Assembly: GCA_036365515.1 (NCBI GenBank)
Contig: CM070877.1
Location: forward strand, 56,580,475 to 56,644,474
Origin: Torymus aiolomorphi
Lineage: Eukaryota; Arthropoda; Insecta; Hymenoptera; Torymidae
Length of the DNA stretch: 64,000 nt
Direction: 5' to 3'
In this document: in pieces, positions 12,967 through 22,320 of the stretch
Position numbering within the stretch: the stretch's first letter is position 1
Layout of the letters: every line of letters starts with the position of its first letter
Made by a program: the position numbers and the translations under genes
The notes under the pieces: generated by a model
The model's input: only the letters and a program-made list of their open reading frames with translations
Databases searched by the model: none
What the model was told of the DNA's origin: nothing

Positions 12967-13161
12967 ATATTTCATAAATATTTCAAACAGAAACATTCGA
13001 AATCGTATATAATATTATTTATTAATAAATATTTTTGGGCCAACTAAGACTGAAATAAAACTTATATTTAATAAGTATTTCAAACTCTTAGAAACATTTG
13101 AAATCTTATTTATTATTTAATAAATATTTCTGCGTCAATAAGGCTAAAATTAAACTTACCT
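12967..13161. repeat. AT-rich tandem repeat of ~100 bp (two units)
   Basis: Two related units, each with ATAAATATTTCAAAC or ATAAGTATTTCAAAC, GAAACATT(C/T)GAAATC, an AATAAATATTT block and a segment ending AAACTTA. The sequence after the LTR element (19694 on, ATATTTAATAAATATTTTAA) looks like the start of the next unit, so the LTR element appears to have inserted into this array. Confidence 0.6.
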
Positions 13162-13573
13162 TGTAACGTCCGGCGCACATGCATGCGCACGTACGTGTGT
13201 ATCGGTATGCGCTAAGGAGACATCAGGCGAGTCTCGGTACACCGCGACGGCACGCGCGAATACCCGAGAGGTAAACATCTCTCAACCTTGCGCAGAGGGC
13301 AAGGCCGAGAGATGCTTGCGCGTGCCGACGAGGGGATATGCTATCAGTTTCGCTTTTGCTATAGTTAGGCGAGTAGCTCGTTCCTCGTGCGCAAGTGCGA
13401 GTCGACATCCTCGCGGAGATCTGGAGAGAGAGAGGAAGGCAGACGTGCACGAGGGCTGCGGCAGGAGTGCAGTGAAGCGCAGGAGAGAGACGCAGCGCAG
13501 CGCGTTTCTCGTGGCCGAGAGCCGTGTTCACTCGCAGCTAAGAGGGAGAGAGAGAGCCACACTCGACTGCGGG

Positions 13574-13575
<2 letters not shown>

Positions 13576-13662
<87 letters not shown>
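13576..13662 (+). repeat. (GA)n microsatellite inside the 5' LTR
   Basis: About 43 uninterrupted GA dinucleotides. The same place in the 3' LTR (around 18940-18962) has only a few GA units, so the tract expanded after insertion. It generates false Arg/Glu and Ser/Leu frames on the two strands. Confidence 0.97.
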
Positions 13663-13664
<2 letters not shown>

Positions 13665-13715
13665 AGCGCGGCCAACAGCCAGTTACGGCCAGACTGCAGC
13701 CGAAGAGAGAGAGAC

Positions 13716-13726
13716 AGGAGGTAAGT
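13716..13726 (+). promoter_or_regulatory. predicted 5' splice donor in LTR
   Basis: CAGGAG|GTAAGT is close to a consensus donor, and it is conserved in the 3' LTR at 19032. Together with the acceptor at 17290-17312 it predicts a subgenomic spliced RNA for the third ORF, as known for env of gypsy/errantivirus elements. Inference from motifs only. Confidence 0.55.
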
Positions 13727-14382
13727 CCTGGCCAGGCGACCGTGCGCTTCGCCGAGGACGTCGATCGTCCGGGAAGCGCGACCCGTGCGAGTGAGCGAGG
13801 CTAGCCGACGCGTGCGCGAGAACCGATCGCGCGCGGCGATCGGCCAACGTCGGCTCGAGCCGCTTTTACGCGTACGTGTGTGCAACCGAGCACACACGTA
13901 CTTTGCGTGCGCGGGCGCACCACCCGCATCGGCGCGTGTGTAGAGCACGCGCCGCGCGCTTATTGTGTTGGCACGTATATTAGCCCGAGGGGCAATAAAC
14001 CTTCCTTGCTTTTGTACGTGTTCGCGGATTATTTGGCGCATCCTTCCCCATACCCTTTTCCTAGTCGGTGGCACGGGGATATAGGATACCACCGACCTCC
14101 GCGGGCGCGAGTACACAGTACTCGCGCATTTCTGAGCAGCTGGGGCACCACCCCCGAGAGAGAGAGAGCGCGACGATGAAGTCGCGCGTTGTAATGCCGG
14201 TAGGTACGGCTGCCGACGAAGGCATCTGATGGCGAGCGACCGCGCGCAGCCGTGTGAGGAAATAGACTTCGCCGAGGGTTTGAACGAGGCAGTGCTCGCG
14301 CATACGACTTTTGCTGCACCGTTCATCGGTAATTACGCCTCGAGGAAGCGAGGCACGCGGGTAAAACTTACCCCGTTACAAC

Positions 14383-14390
14383 TGGCGCCC
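14383..14390 (+). promoter_or_regulatory. primer-binding site
   Basis: TGGCGCCC begins two bases after the end of the 5' LTR. This octamer is the start of the tRNA-Lys-type primer site used by many LTR elements; the following bases (TTAATGTG) are poor, so full complementarity to a given tRNA is unproven. Confidence 0.65.
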
Positions 14391-15239
14391 TTAATGTGTG
14401 GAAACACGAATACCTGCCACCGACGAGCGTACGGGAAATTCGATTGGGAGAAAAACTTTTTTTTCTTGTTTTTTGAAATCGGAATTACAGGTTAAAATTC
14501 GAAGTTTGATTAAGTTAAATCAGGTTTTTTTACGGATTGTAGAATCGAGTGCTGCGAACACCGTGACGCGCCGCGTGCGAAATTTCGCGAGAGCGCGATA
14601 GACAGCGTATGTAAGCGTGTGTGTGCGCGAGTAAGAATACTTTCCATTTTTGGGAAAAGTCAGCCGATAGGAAAACTAACAGTAAAATAAATACTCACTG
14701 AACAACGCGTATTTAATCGTCATTGTCCCTTCCTTTTGTCGCTTAAATTGATTGATTGATTGATTAACAAAGTAAGGGATTGTTTAGCAAAATAGAGAAA
14801 ATATTTTTTTAAAATAACCTTTTTTTCTGATTTACGGTTAAAATTCTTTTTTGTGTTTTGTTGTTTTTTTTCCAATTACTCTTCGGGAACCTTTGCCGCC
14901 GAGAGGAAAAGCGACAAAAGGGAGCGGCTCGTCATCTCTCAGCGGTGGCGGAGAGATGTGAGCCGCCATTGAGAGTCGAACCGGGATACACACACACGCG
15001 TTCAATCGGAGTATACCTGGATAGGAGCGAAAATTATCTTGTATTTTTCCCCCTTTTATTTATATTTTTGGTGCGCCCATCTGATACCCAAGCGTATCCG
15101 TTTAGCCGCGCACAGGTATACTCCGGAAGAGTTCGAGTCGACGACTCTGTGTTAGAGCGAATTTTCGGAGCGACAGAACAGCCGGCACTGCAACAGAGGT
15201 AGCACAGCCATGAGAAACTGCAATCAAGGCGATTGATAA
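14391..15239 (+). other. untranslated leader of the LTR element
   Basis: No credible coding frame. A/T-rich stretches alternate with GC-rich ones. A four-fold TTGATTGA-type repeat occurs at 14747-14766. Short frames here show no family resemblance. Packaging or translation signals would be expected in this region but none is recognisable. Confidence 0.6.
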
Positions 15240-16345
15240 TTGGTTCAGATGTCTCACCGAGATGCTGAGGAGAGCGAACAAAACACGGCGAAAAAAGGGC
15301 CGGCAAAGTTCGAGATGTCGATGGCAGACGGCACGACGCTGCAGGTGCCAACCGACTGGGCCGTGTACATGGCTGCAGTCGATAAGAAACTTTGGCAAAT
15401 CGAAGAATCGATGCGGATCATGGCCGCCAATTCCACTCACCAGCCGAATGCAAATAGCACCCGGCGGCAAAGCGCCGAAGGGATGCAGCGGGATGACTTT
15501 TATGGATCTCACGCCCGCCGGCCAAAATATGAAGAATCTGCGGGAAGAAGCGCAGAGGAGTAGCGTGCCGTCCCAACAAGACATCGGCGGACGGAGCCTG
15601 CCGAGCCCGATACAACGACCTACTCCGAGGCTACGACAGCCCCCGGTGGAAGAAAGGCCGCCGCCACCGACTACCCCGCTGTCGCGCCGAACCGGTCTCG
15701 GTGGCGCCTGGGGAGGGGGTGGATCACAGAGCCAGCCAATAGAATCGGCTGACTCTGAGATAAGGCGCGACCTAAGAGGACGGTCTATGCCTGGGTCGTT
15801 CGAAGAGTTAAACCGCACGACGGGCGGTGGACTCATAGATGTCGGCCCAGTAGTGCGCCGATGGGAATTCAAGCTCGCCGACGATTCTGGCGAGAACATC
15901 GACACCTTCCTCGAGCGAGTCGAGGAAAATTGGGAACTCGCCAAACTCACGGAAGGGGAGATACTGAGCGCCCTTCCGGAGTTATTCGTCGGTGTAGCCG
16001 ATACCTAGGTGCATTCCAACAGGACGAGCTGGATCACCTGGGAGGAATTTTGCCGTCGGATACGGCGATGGTGCGGCATGACGGACCGCGTGCAGCAACG
16101 GCTGGCTCACGAGGTCGCTTTGAGGGCGCAAGGACCAGAAGAGTCCGTGCGCGACTACATTACGTGCCTCGAAGCGATGATGCGGAAGATGGAGCCACTG
16201 CCGACGCTCGACTTCAAGCTTGAGACGCTACACCGAAACATGAAGCCGCGACTACAGCAGCTTATTCGGCGGAGCGATTTCGAGGATGTAGAGACATTGC
16301 TCGACCTAGCAATGGAGGCGGAGCTCCGTATCACCCTCAGGCGAG
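15240..16345 (+). pseudogene. gag: gag polyprotein, broken
   Basis: The N-terminal part is in the frame of 15240-15563 (MSMADGTTLQVPTDWAVYM, a coiled-coil-like start). The rest is in the frame of 15262-16362, so a frameshift lies around 15480-15560. The capsid-like region follows: WEFKLADDSGENIDTFLERV, then LSALPELF, an in-frame TAG at 16006-16008, and continuing in the same frame SWITWEEFCRRIRRW, then RAQGPEESVRDYI, and NMKPRLQQLI. This order is typical of the retrotransposon gag capsid domain of Ty3/gypsy elements. No CCHC knuckle follows because the sequence jumps straight into integrase at about 16330-16345. The frameshift, stop and deletion make it non-functional. Confidence 0.85.
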
Positions 16346-17280
16346 CACGGTGGAGTGGGTGAATCGAACGTTGAAGACACGATTAGTCGCGTTCATTGAA
16401 GAATCTCATGCCGAGTGGGATCAAAAACTCCTGGAGGTGATGTTCTCGTTGAACAACTCCGTGCACGCTTCGACCGGCGTGAGCCCTGCCGCACTCAATT
16501 ACGGCAGGCAGCCGCTCCCCCCCGCGTCGGCTCGACGTGAGCAAGAGCGCGCGAGGCTCTCAAGCAACGAGAGCGCGAGGCCGTGGATACGTGGGCGGAG
16601 CACCTGCGAGACATGGATAGACTGCGAAAGAGAGCTGCCGCGAAAACTGCCAATGAGCAACGGCGGCAAGCAACATACTACAACGCGCGATGGCGAGAAG
16701 TATCCTACGAGGTAGAAGATCTCGTCATGAAGAGGAATAGAGTCCTTTCTTCGGCAGCGCAAGGAATATCGGGGAAGTTAGCGCCGAAGTATGCCGGTCC
16801 GCTAAAGATCACCGAGATAACCGGCTCTAATACGGTGAGTCATCGACGAGAAGGGGGCGAGCGAAGAGATCCTTCATGTCTCTCACCTCAAGCCATACAA
16901 TGATGGAGACAGCGACGAATCGAGCGAAGAAGTAGACGACGTCGAGGATACGCAACCCCCGAGGGAAGGAATAAGCGTCCCGGTGACGAGCGACCCACCG
17001 GAGGTCGGCGGAGAGCCGCCGAGCGATGCGCGTCCAGTCGAAAAGCGGATGCCCGTGGAAAACGGTTCGCGTCGTAACACGGGCGGTCCCGATTAAAGCG
17101 CGCGTGAAGGCTAGTACGACAGCCGAGTCCAGGAACTCCCGAGGACGACCGAAAGGCTCCACGAAGCGGCTAGAACCTAAACTGAAGCGAGACATTTCCC
17201 CCCGATCGACTCGCGCGCAACGACTTGTAAAGGCGTCTGACAAGAGCAGTAGTTCGGGAGTGGATAAAGACTCCGACTAA
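16330..17280 (+). pseudogene. pol: integrase C-terminal part of pol, frameshifted
   Basis: Starts abruptly with YHPQAS and VNRTLKTRL, the end of the integrase catalytic core (the glutamate region, here EWVNRT), then LEVMFSLNNSVHASTGVSP and NYGR, then a basic linker. After a frameshift near 16560 comes a GPY/F-type C-terminal domain (QATYYNARWREVSYEVEDLV, GKLAPKYAGPLKI). Another shift near 16835 leads to HVSHLKPYND and an acidic tail ending in a stop at 17094-17096. A third frame, open to 17280, carries GRPKGSTKR, an AT-hook-like segment, and may be the original pol tail. Everything upstream in pol (protease, RT, RNase H, integrase N-terminus) has been deleted between gag and here. Confidence 0.85.
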
Positions 17281-17289
17281 TGCACTTTT

Positions 17290-17312
17290 TCGCTCGGGTC
17301 TTTTTGTTGCAG
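17290..17312 (+). promoter_or_regulatory. predicted 3' splice acceptor before ORF3
   Basis: A pyrimidine-rich run (GGGTCTTTTTGTTGCAG) ends in AG directly abutting the ATG of the third ORF at 17313. The fit to an insect acceptor is good, and the position, just after pol, matches where env acceptors lie in gypsy-like elements. It also decides the start: the frame is open to an ATG at 17280, but that one lies upstream of the acceptor. Confidence 0.6.
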
Positions 17313-18368
17313 ATGGCTGAAAAACCACTGGTGCCGAGCACCGAGGGCGGTGTCCTCGACACCGAAGCGATGGTGCGCGGGGTTCTGCGCGCCATCGAGC
17401 AGCTCGAGCGAGCTGAGTTCGCTTGCCCGTCTTCGGTGGTGCTGGAGGAGCTGCCAGAGGCGGCCGGAGCCCTAGCGCTACTTCCTCCGCTCACCGCGGC
17501 CTCAGCGGCGCCGGTCCTGCGCCGACCGAGGGAGGCCCTCGCCATCGCCGCGGGAGAGGACGCTCCCGCAACTGAAGACGGCCAGACAGGCCAGGCGATC
17601 CTGATCGCCGAAGGCCGGAGACCTGTGGTCCCCGCGGCTATGGCGCCGACTGCGGCCGAGCCGGTTACGCCATCACCGATGAGGGCCCGCTGGGGTTCTT
17701 TGGAGCGCCTCCTAGAGAGGACGCGAACCACCAGCCGCCAGGCCTGGACGGCGGAAGGAGAGACAATCCAGGCCTGGGATCGGTTCCTCGCCGAGACGCC
17801 GTACGGCAGAGACCTCGCAGAGCCCTGGGCGGCCCGCATTGAAGAGCGAGAAATGCTCTCCGCTGCCCGGCGCGCCCGGAAGGAGCGCCGAGAGGCTGAA
17901 GAGGCGGCGGCCCGAGCCCCCGATGAAATCCGGGCCGCAGAGCGAGACGCTCTGCTCGCGAAGAAGCGGGGCGAAGCAGCCGAGGAGAGACGGAGGGAGG
18001 CCATCCGCCGAGCCGGGAAGGCCACAATCACCCTGATGCCGGCTGCGGCACTGCGCCAGACCGCACTGCCAACCCTCCTGCACCCGCCCCGCGAGCGGCC
18101 GCGGAGCGACGACGCAGCACCGACGACGGGAGGATCCCGTCGCCGCTGCTACTACTGCGGACGACCGGGCGTGTCAACGGACGCCAAGTGTCCGAACGCC
18201 GCCCGCCACGACAAGGCACGGCCGTGGCTCCACAACCGCGAGTGGCCACGGCCGAAATCCCCGCCAACCCGGGTTTATGTCCCCTCTTCGGGGAGAATAA
18301 AGAGAGGCGTTAGCCCCGTTATATTTTCTTGTATACGCCTATCCTATTATTCTGCACCCGCACCCTAA
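17313..18368 (+). CDS. intact ORF3 of the LTR element, Ala/Arg/Glu-rich with Cys/His knuckle
   Basis: A 351-residue frame without interruption, beginning MAEKPLVPSTEGG. It has an acidic and Ala/Pro-rich N-terminal half, then a strongly charged helical, probably coiled-coil segment around residues 172-232 (REMLSAARRARKERREAEEA). A C-terminal Cys/His cluster follows at residues 279-299: CYYCGRPG...KC....H, spacing C-X2-C-X10-C-X5-H, unlike the canonical retroviral CX2CX4HX4C. A basic Pro-rich tail ends the protein. There is no signal peptide or transmembrane segment, so it is not an envelope despite its env position. Helix plus nucleic-acid-binding cluster suggests a gag-like or RNA-binding accessory protein; that is inference. 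Gag and pol of the same copy are broken, so this frame may be young, selected, or open partly because of GC-rich composition. Long antisense frames across it are taken as shadows. Confidence 0.6.
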   Translation: MAEKPLVPSTEGGVLDTEAMVRGVLRAIEQLERAEFACPSSVVLEELPEAAGALALLPPLTAASAAPVLRRPREALAIAAGEDAPATEDGQTGQAILIAEGRRPVVPAAMAPTAAEPVTPSPMRARWGSLERLLERTRTTSRQAWTAEGETIQAWDRFLAETPYGRDLAEPWAARIEEREMLSAARRARKERREAEEAAARAPDEIRAAERDALLAKKRGEAAEERRREAIRRAGKATITLMPAAALRQTALPTLLHPPRERPRSDDAAPTTGGSRRRCYYCGRPGVSTDAKCPNAARHDKARPWLHNREWPRPKSPPTRVYVPSSGRIKRGVSPVIFSCIRLSYYSAPAP

Positions 18369-18453
18369 CCCTTTTTCAGGAGAACGCGCACTGCCGTTGA
18401 TGATGCTGGACACGAGGTAGCAGAGCAGACTCTCCGAGGGACAGTCCGCCTCT

Positions 18454-18463
18454 GGACGAGGGA
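18454..18463 (+). promoter_or_regulatory. polypurine tract before the 3' LTR
   Basis: GGACGAGGGA directly precedes the 3' LTR start (TATAACG). It is purine-rich with one C, and in the position expected for the plus-strand primer. Confidence 0.55.
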
Positions 18464-19693
18464 TATAACGGCCGGCGCGCGTGCGTACACACGTACGTGT
18501 GCATCAGCGTGCGCTAAGGAGACATGAGGAGAGTCTCGGTACACCGCGACGGCACGCGCTAATACCCGAGAGGTAAACATCTCTCAACCTTGCGCAAAGG
18601 GCAATGCCGAGAAATGCTTGCCCGCGCCGACGAGGGGATAGGCGATCAGTATCGCTTTCGCTGTAGTTAGGCGAGCAGCTCGTTCCCCCGTGCGCAAGTG
18701 CGAGTCGACATCCTCGCGCAGACCTGGAGAGAGAGAGAGGAAGGCAGAGTTACACGAGGGCTGCGACAGGAGTGCACTGGAGTGCGTGCGAGCGAGAGTG
18801 CACGAGAGAGAGAGAGCGGCGCAGCGGTCCAGCGCAGGAGAGAGACGCAGCGCGGCGCGTTCCTCGTGGCCGAGAGCTGTGTTCACTCGCGGCTGAGGGA
18901 GAGGGAGAGAGAGAGAGACACACTGGACTGCGTGCGGATAGAGAGAGCTAGAGAGAGAGAGATAGAACAGCGCGGCCAACAGCCAGTTACGGCCAGACTG
19001 CAGCCGAAGGAGAAGCAGAGAGAGACAGGAGGTAAGTCCTAGCCAGGCGACCGCGCGCTTCCCCGAGGACGTCGAACGTCCCAGAAGCGAGACCCGCGCG
19101 AGCGAGCGAGGCTAGCCGACGCGTGCGCGAGAACCGATCGCGCGCGGCGATTGGCCAACGTCGGCTCGAGCCGCTTTTGTGCGTACGTATATGCGACCGA
19201 CCACACACGTACTTTGCGTGCGCGGGCGCACCACCCGCATCGGCGCGTGTGTAGTGCACGCGCCGCGCGCTTATTGTCTTGGCACGTATATTAGCCCGAG
19301 GGGCAATAAACCTTCCTTACTTTTGTACGTGTTCGCGTATTATTTGGCGCGCCCTTCCCCATACCCTTTTCCTAGTCGGTGGCACGGTGGTATAGGATAC
19401 CGCCGGCCTCCGCGGGCGCGAGTACACAGTACTCGCGCATTCCTGAGCAGCTGGGGCAGCACGCCCGAGAGAGAGCGCGACGTCGAAATCGCGTACCTAC
19501 ACGTTGTAACGCCGGTAGGTACGGCTGCCGACGAAGGCAGCCGACGGCGAGCGACAGCGCGCAGAAGTGAGGAAATAGACTTCGCCGAGGGTTTGGACGA
19601 GCCAATGCTCGCGCATACGACTTTTGCTGCGCCGGTCATCGGTAATTACGCCTCGAGGAAGCGAGGCACGCGGGTAAAACTTACCCCGTTACA
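18464..19693 (+). repeat. 3' LTR
   Basis: Matches the 5' LTR along its length, with scattered substitutions and a much shorter GA tract. It has the same splice donor (19032), AATAAA (19305-19310) and terminus CCCCGTTACA. It is followed by ATATTTAATAAAT, which resembles the AT-rich tandem unit on the other side of the element. Confidence 0.9.
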
Positions 19694-19890
19694 ATATTTA
19701 ATAAATATTTTAAGCTTTTACAGCATTTTAAATTGTAACAACAATAAATTTACTATACTTAAATAGAATCACATATTTTCAAATAATACTGTAATTTTTG
19801 AACTTATGGTTGGGTAGATTAGGCTAGTGCGGCGGCCATGACGGCTTCTAAGGCAAACTTCCTCATAGATATACTGGATAGCCGAGCAGT

Positions 19891-20069
19891 GTTATTTTCG
19901 ACAAGTGCTAAGTTCAAGGCAGAGAAGTTGCTTTACTGAGTGACCGAATGTAAGCGCGACATAGCAACGTGTATTTCAGAGTCAGGTCAGGCTAGTTAGG
20001 CTAGCCACATCCCCATGCTGCATTTTCGGCAAATTCTCTGCCTTGAACTTAGCATTGGTCGAAAATAAC
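19891..20069. mobile_element. small inverted-repeat (hairpin) element
   Basis: GTTATTTTCGACAAGTGCTA (19891) and the following AGTTCAAGGCAGAGAA are mirrored by TTCTCTGCCTTGAACTTAGC and ATTGGTCGAAAATAAC ending at 20069. The arms are ~37-40 bp with ~100 bp between. It is probably a MITE or hairpin relic; no target duplication is obvious. Confidence 0.55.
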
Positions 20070-20275
20070 TAGATCTAGTTATTATTTCCCGTTTCCGAAC
20101 TCCGGGGGCCCATCTCTATTGAAAAAGTGCAGCTGATTATCAGCTGATAATCAGGTGATAATCGTGCCAAAACGGCACCTGATTATCAGCTGATTTTCAC
20201 ATGAAAATTTATCGTTTAAAATTTATTTATTATTAATTATTGTTATTTATTATTATAAAGTACTATCATGGTTCA

Positions 20276-21452
20276 AAACGGAGTTACTATACCTAACTAG
20301 GAAACGGATAGACACGACGATACCCATGACGGTGGGGACGTCCGTTATGCATCCTGGACGATCCGCCAAATATCTGGGGGTGACCCTGGATACGAGGATG
20401 ACCTTCTGGCCGCACATACGTGGCGTCGCTGAGAGAGCGGCGTTAACCCTCGCCCGCCTCATGACAAATTCGAAGGGACCGAGACCGAGCGTACGACGAC
20501 TGCTTATGACAGTGACCAACTCGATGCTCCTTTATGGGGCCGAGATATGGGCGGCCGCGACGCGAATAGAGAAGTACCGCAAAAAGATCGCGGCGGTACA
20601 AAGACTGGGAGCGTTGCGAATCGCGTGCGCGTACCGCACCGTCTCAGAGGTGGGGGTACTAGTGATCGCAGGGGTTGTCCCAGTAGACCTTGCTCTCGAG
20701 CGGAAGAGGATCTACGAGTACAGCGAAGAAAGGGGAAGAGTGAGGGCCTCCATAGAGGCACGGACGACGACGCTGACATCCTGGAAAACCCGATGGACAG
20801 ACAGCGACAAAGCCAAGTGGACGAGACGCCTCATAACGGACGTGCGACTCTGGCATAAGAGGAGCTGCGGAGGTGAACTTTTATCTGACCCAGTTCCTAT
20901 CCGGACACGGATACTTCCGCCAGTATCTGCATCGGATGGGGAAGGTAACGACCCCGTCCTGCAGGTACTGCGGACATAATAGAGACGACGCGGAGCACAC
21001 ATTTTTCGTGTGCACCCGCTGGATAGTCGCGAGACACAGACTACAGACGAAGACAGGTGACATCACACCGGATAACATCGTGACACTGATGCTGTCAAGC
21101 AAACAAAACTGGGATGACATAGCACGCTACGTGACTCACGTACTACAAGGCAAAAAGACTGACGGTTGCCTTAAAAACTGATACAGAAGACGAAAAATAG
21201 ACAGACCAGACAAGATATATAAGATTGCCGTAGGGCATAGAAATGCCGACCGGTCCGAAGTAATGTGTATAACAGTTCCGGACCGGATTCCGGTGAACGC
21301 CGCGGAAAAGGTTTTGGGTGTTTAGGGGGTAGAAATCCCTCACACCGCGGAGCCCGAGGCTTCGTGATGGTCTTAGTGGGCCCCCCTCCATGCTGTAAGC
21401 AAGGACGGGGGCCTCGGAAGATTCACCTAGTACCTCGGAAAAACAAAAAAAA
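20276..21452 (+). mobile_element. 5'-truncated R1-like LINE with 14-bp target duplication
   Basis: Bounded by ACTATCATGGTTCA (20262-20275) and ACTATCGTGGTTCA (21453-21466), a 14-bp duplication with one difference. It contains the C-terminal part of a LINE ORF2, a ~270-bp 3' UTR and an A-rich tail (AAAAACAAAAAAAAA near 21440-21452). Truncation at the 5' end is the usual outcome of target-primed reverse transcription. It is inserted in the inverted-repeat element that surrounds it. Confidence 0.85.
20326..21181 (+). pseudogene. C-terminal RT/tail of R1-like LINE ORF2 (frameshifted)
   Basis: Frame 20326-20979 carries KYLGVTLDTRMTFWPHI (end of the RT palm/thumb in R1-type elements), LLMTVTNSMLLYGAEIWA, and AVQRLGALRIACAYRTVSE. 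After a frameshift near 20870 the frame 20873-21181 continues: LTQFLSGHGYFRQYLHRMG, then a C-terminal zinc-finger-like motif CRYCGHNRDDAEHTFFVC (C-X2-C...H-X4-C), ending at a stop at 21179-21181. These are hallmarks of R1/Lian-type LINE C-termini. The catalytic FADD region and everything upstream is missing. Confidence 0.87.
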
Positions 21453-22030
21453 ACTATCGTGGTTCATTTACTTGAATCTACGATTAATTAATGTGTTCGA
21501 AAAAATGCTGACAAAGAAGTTTTGAATTATTTGTTACAATTGAGGAATGCAACATTACTAACAATAATTAATAATAATAATTATTAATAATAAATGAAAA
21601 TATCAACATGATTTTCAGGTGCATATCAGCTGATAATCATCTGAGAATCGGGTAACTATAAGGTGACTGTTAGGTGATTATCATCTGCTTATCAGCTGAT
21701 TTTGACCTGAAGATCCTGTTGATATTTTCATTTATTATTAATTATTATTATTATTTATTATTGTTAATTTTAATTTTACATTCCTAAATTATGACAAATA
21801 ATTCAAAACTGCTTTGCCAAAGTGTACATTATTTTAAATACATTAGTTAATCGTATAGATTCAAACAAATGAAAGATAATAATTTATAATAATAAATAAT
21901 ATTAATTACTAATAAATAAATTTTAAACGATAAATTTTCATGTGAAAATCAGCTGATAATCAGGTGCCGCTTTGGCACGATTATCACCTGATTATCAGCT
22001 GATAATCAGCTGCACTTTTTCAGTAGGGAT

Positions 22031-22138
22031 CACTGTGGTCGAGAGTACATACATAAGCCGTGTAATTCAACCGTTCAAATGACTAGGAAGAGTCCGAATT
22101 ACAAGGCTTGCCTTGTTTTTAATATCCCCTTCACAATG
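22031..22138. repeat. host repeat (H) left of the 32-kb element
   Basis: A segment with GTGTAATTCAACCGTTCAAA, AGAGTCCGAATTACAAGGCT and CCCCTTCACAATG. It matches 54596-54672 closely and ends exactly at the insertion point of the 32-kb element. Bases 22131-22138 (TCACAATG) are the left target duplication. Confidence 0.8.
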
Positions 22139-22320
22139 ATGGGTTTGAAGTTTGCAACGTTGCGATCCAACGAAAATTCGATTTTCGAAAAACCACTTTT
22201 TTCCACATGGATGATATAATGTACTACAAATAATGGAAGAATACATCAAAATTGATTAAAATAAATCAATTCCAAACTACCCCCCACCCCTAACACGGAA
22301 TTCGTAAGATGACCTAAGAG
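22139..22320 (+). repeat. left terminal inverted repeat
   Basis: ~180 bp of non-satellite end sequence: ATGGGTTTGAAGTTTGCAAC, GATCCAACGAAAATTCG, CCACATGGATGATATAATG, CCAAACTACCCCCCACCCCT, ACACGGAATTCGTAAGATGA. It is the reverse complement of 53976-54157. The imperfect palindrome GATTTTCGAAAA lies inside it. Confidence 0.92.

Larger units (their letters stand above)
13162..14380 (+). repeat. 5' LTR
   Basis: GC-rich LTR matching 18464-19693. It contains a long GA microsatellite, a consensus splice donor at 13721, and an AATAAA polyadenylation signal at 13994-13999 (GGGGCAATAAACC) shared with the other LTR. It ends CCCCGTTACA immediately before the primer-binding site. The transcription start must lie upstream of the donor if the donor is used, which would make R a long region. 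Confidence 0.9.
13162..19693 (+). mobile_element. Ty3/gypsy-type LTR retrotransposon, internally deleted
   Basis: Two direct repeats of 1219 and 1230 bp, beginning TGTAACG/TATAACG and ending CCCCGTTACA, bound a 4.1-kb interior. In order the interior holds a TGGCGCCC primer-binding site, an untranslated leader, a broken gag, the C-terminal third of integrase, an intact third ORF, and a purine-rich tract before the 3' LTR. Protease, RT, RNase H and the integrase zinc finger and most of its catalytic core are missing, so the copy cannot move unaided. LTRs differ at many sites (including a large GA expansion in the 5' copy), so insertion is not recent. I see no clear target duplication: the flanks read TACCT and ATATT. 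Confidence 0.9.
20112..22030. mobile_element. terminal-inverted-repeat DNA element split by a LINE
   Basis: The left end TATTGAAAAAGTGCAGCTG and right end CAGCTGCACTTTTTCAGTA are inverted. The match continues inward ~130 bp through CAGCTGATAATCAGGTGATA, CGGCACCTGATTATCAGCTG and CATGAAAATTTATCGTTTAA. Many CAGCTG/ATTATC palindromes recur, also at 21618-21700. Without the LINE insert (20276-21452) the element is ~740 bp with no coding capacity, so it is non-autonomous. Family and target duplication are unclear. Confidence 0.75.

Noticed and set aside
13316..13804. Frames rich in RERERERE and LSLSLSLS
   Set aside because: Products of the GA microsatellite inside the LTR; no start context or domain.
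15102..15950. 282-codon minus frame opposite gag
   Set aside because: Antisense shadow of a gag region with clear capsid motifs on the plus strand.
17177..18031. 284-codon Ser/Arg/Ala-rich minus frame opposite ORF3
   Set aside because: Antisense shadow caused by GC-rich codon use. ORF3 has the splice acceptor, the Cys/His cluster and the position in the element.
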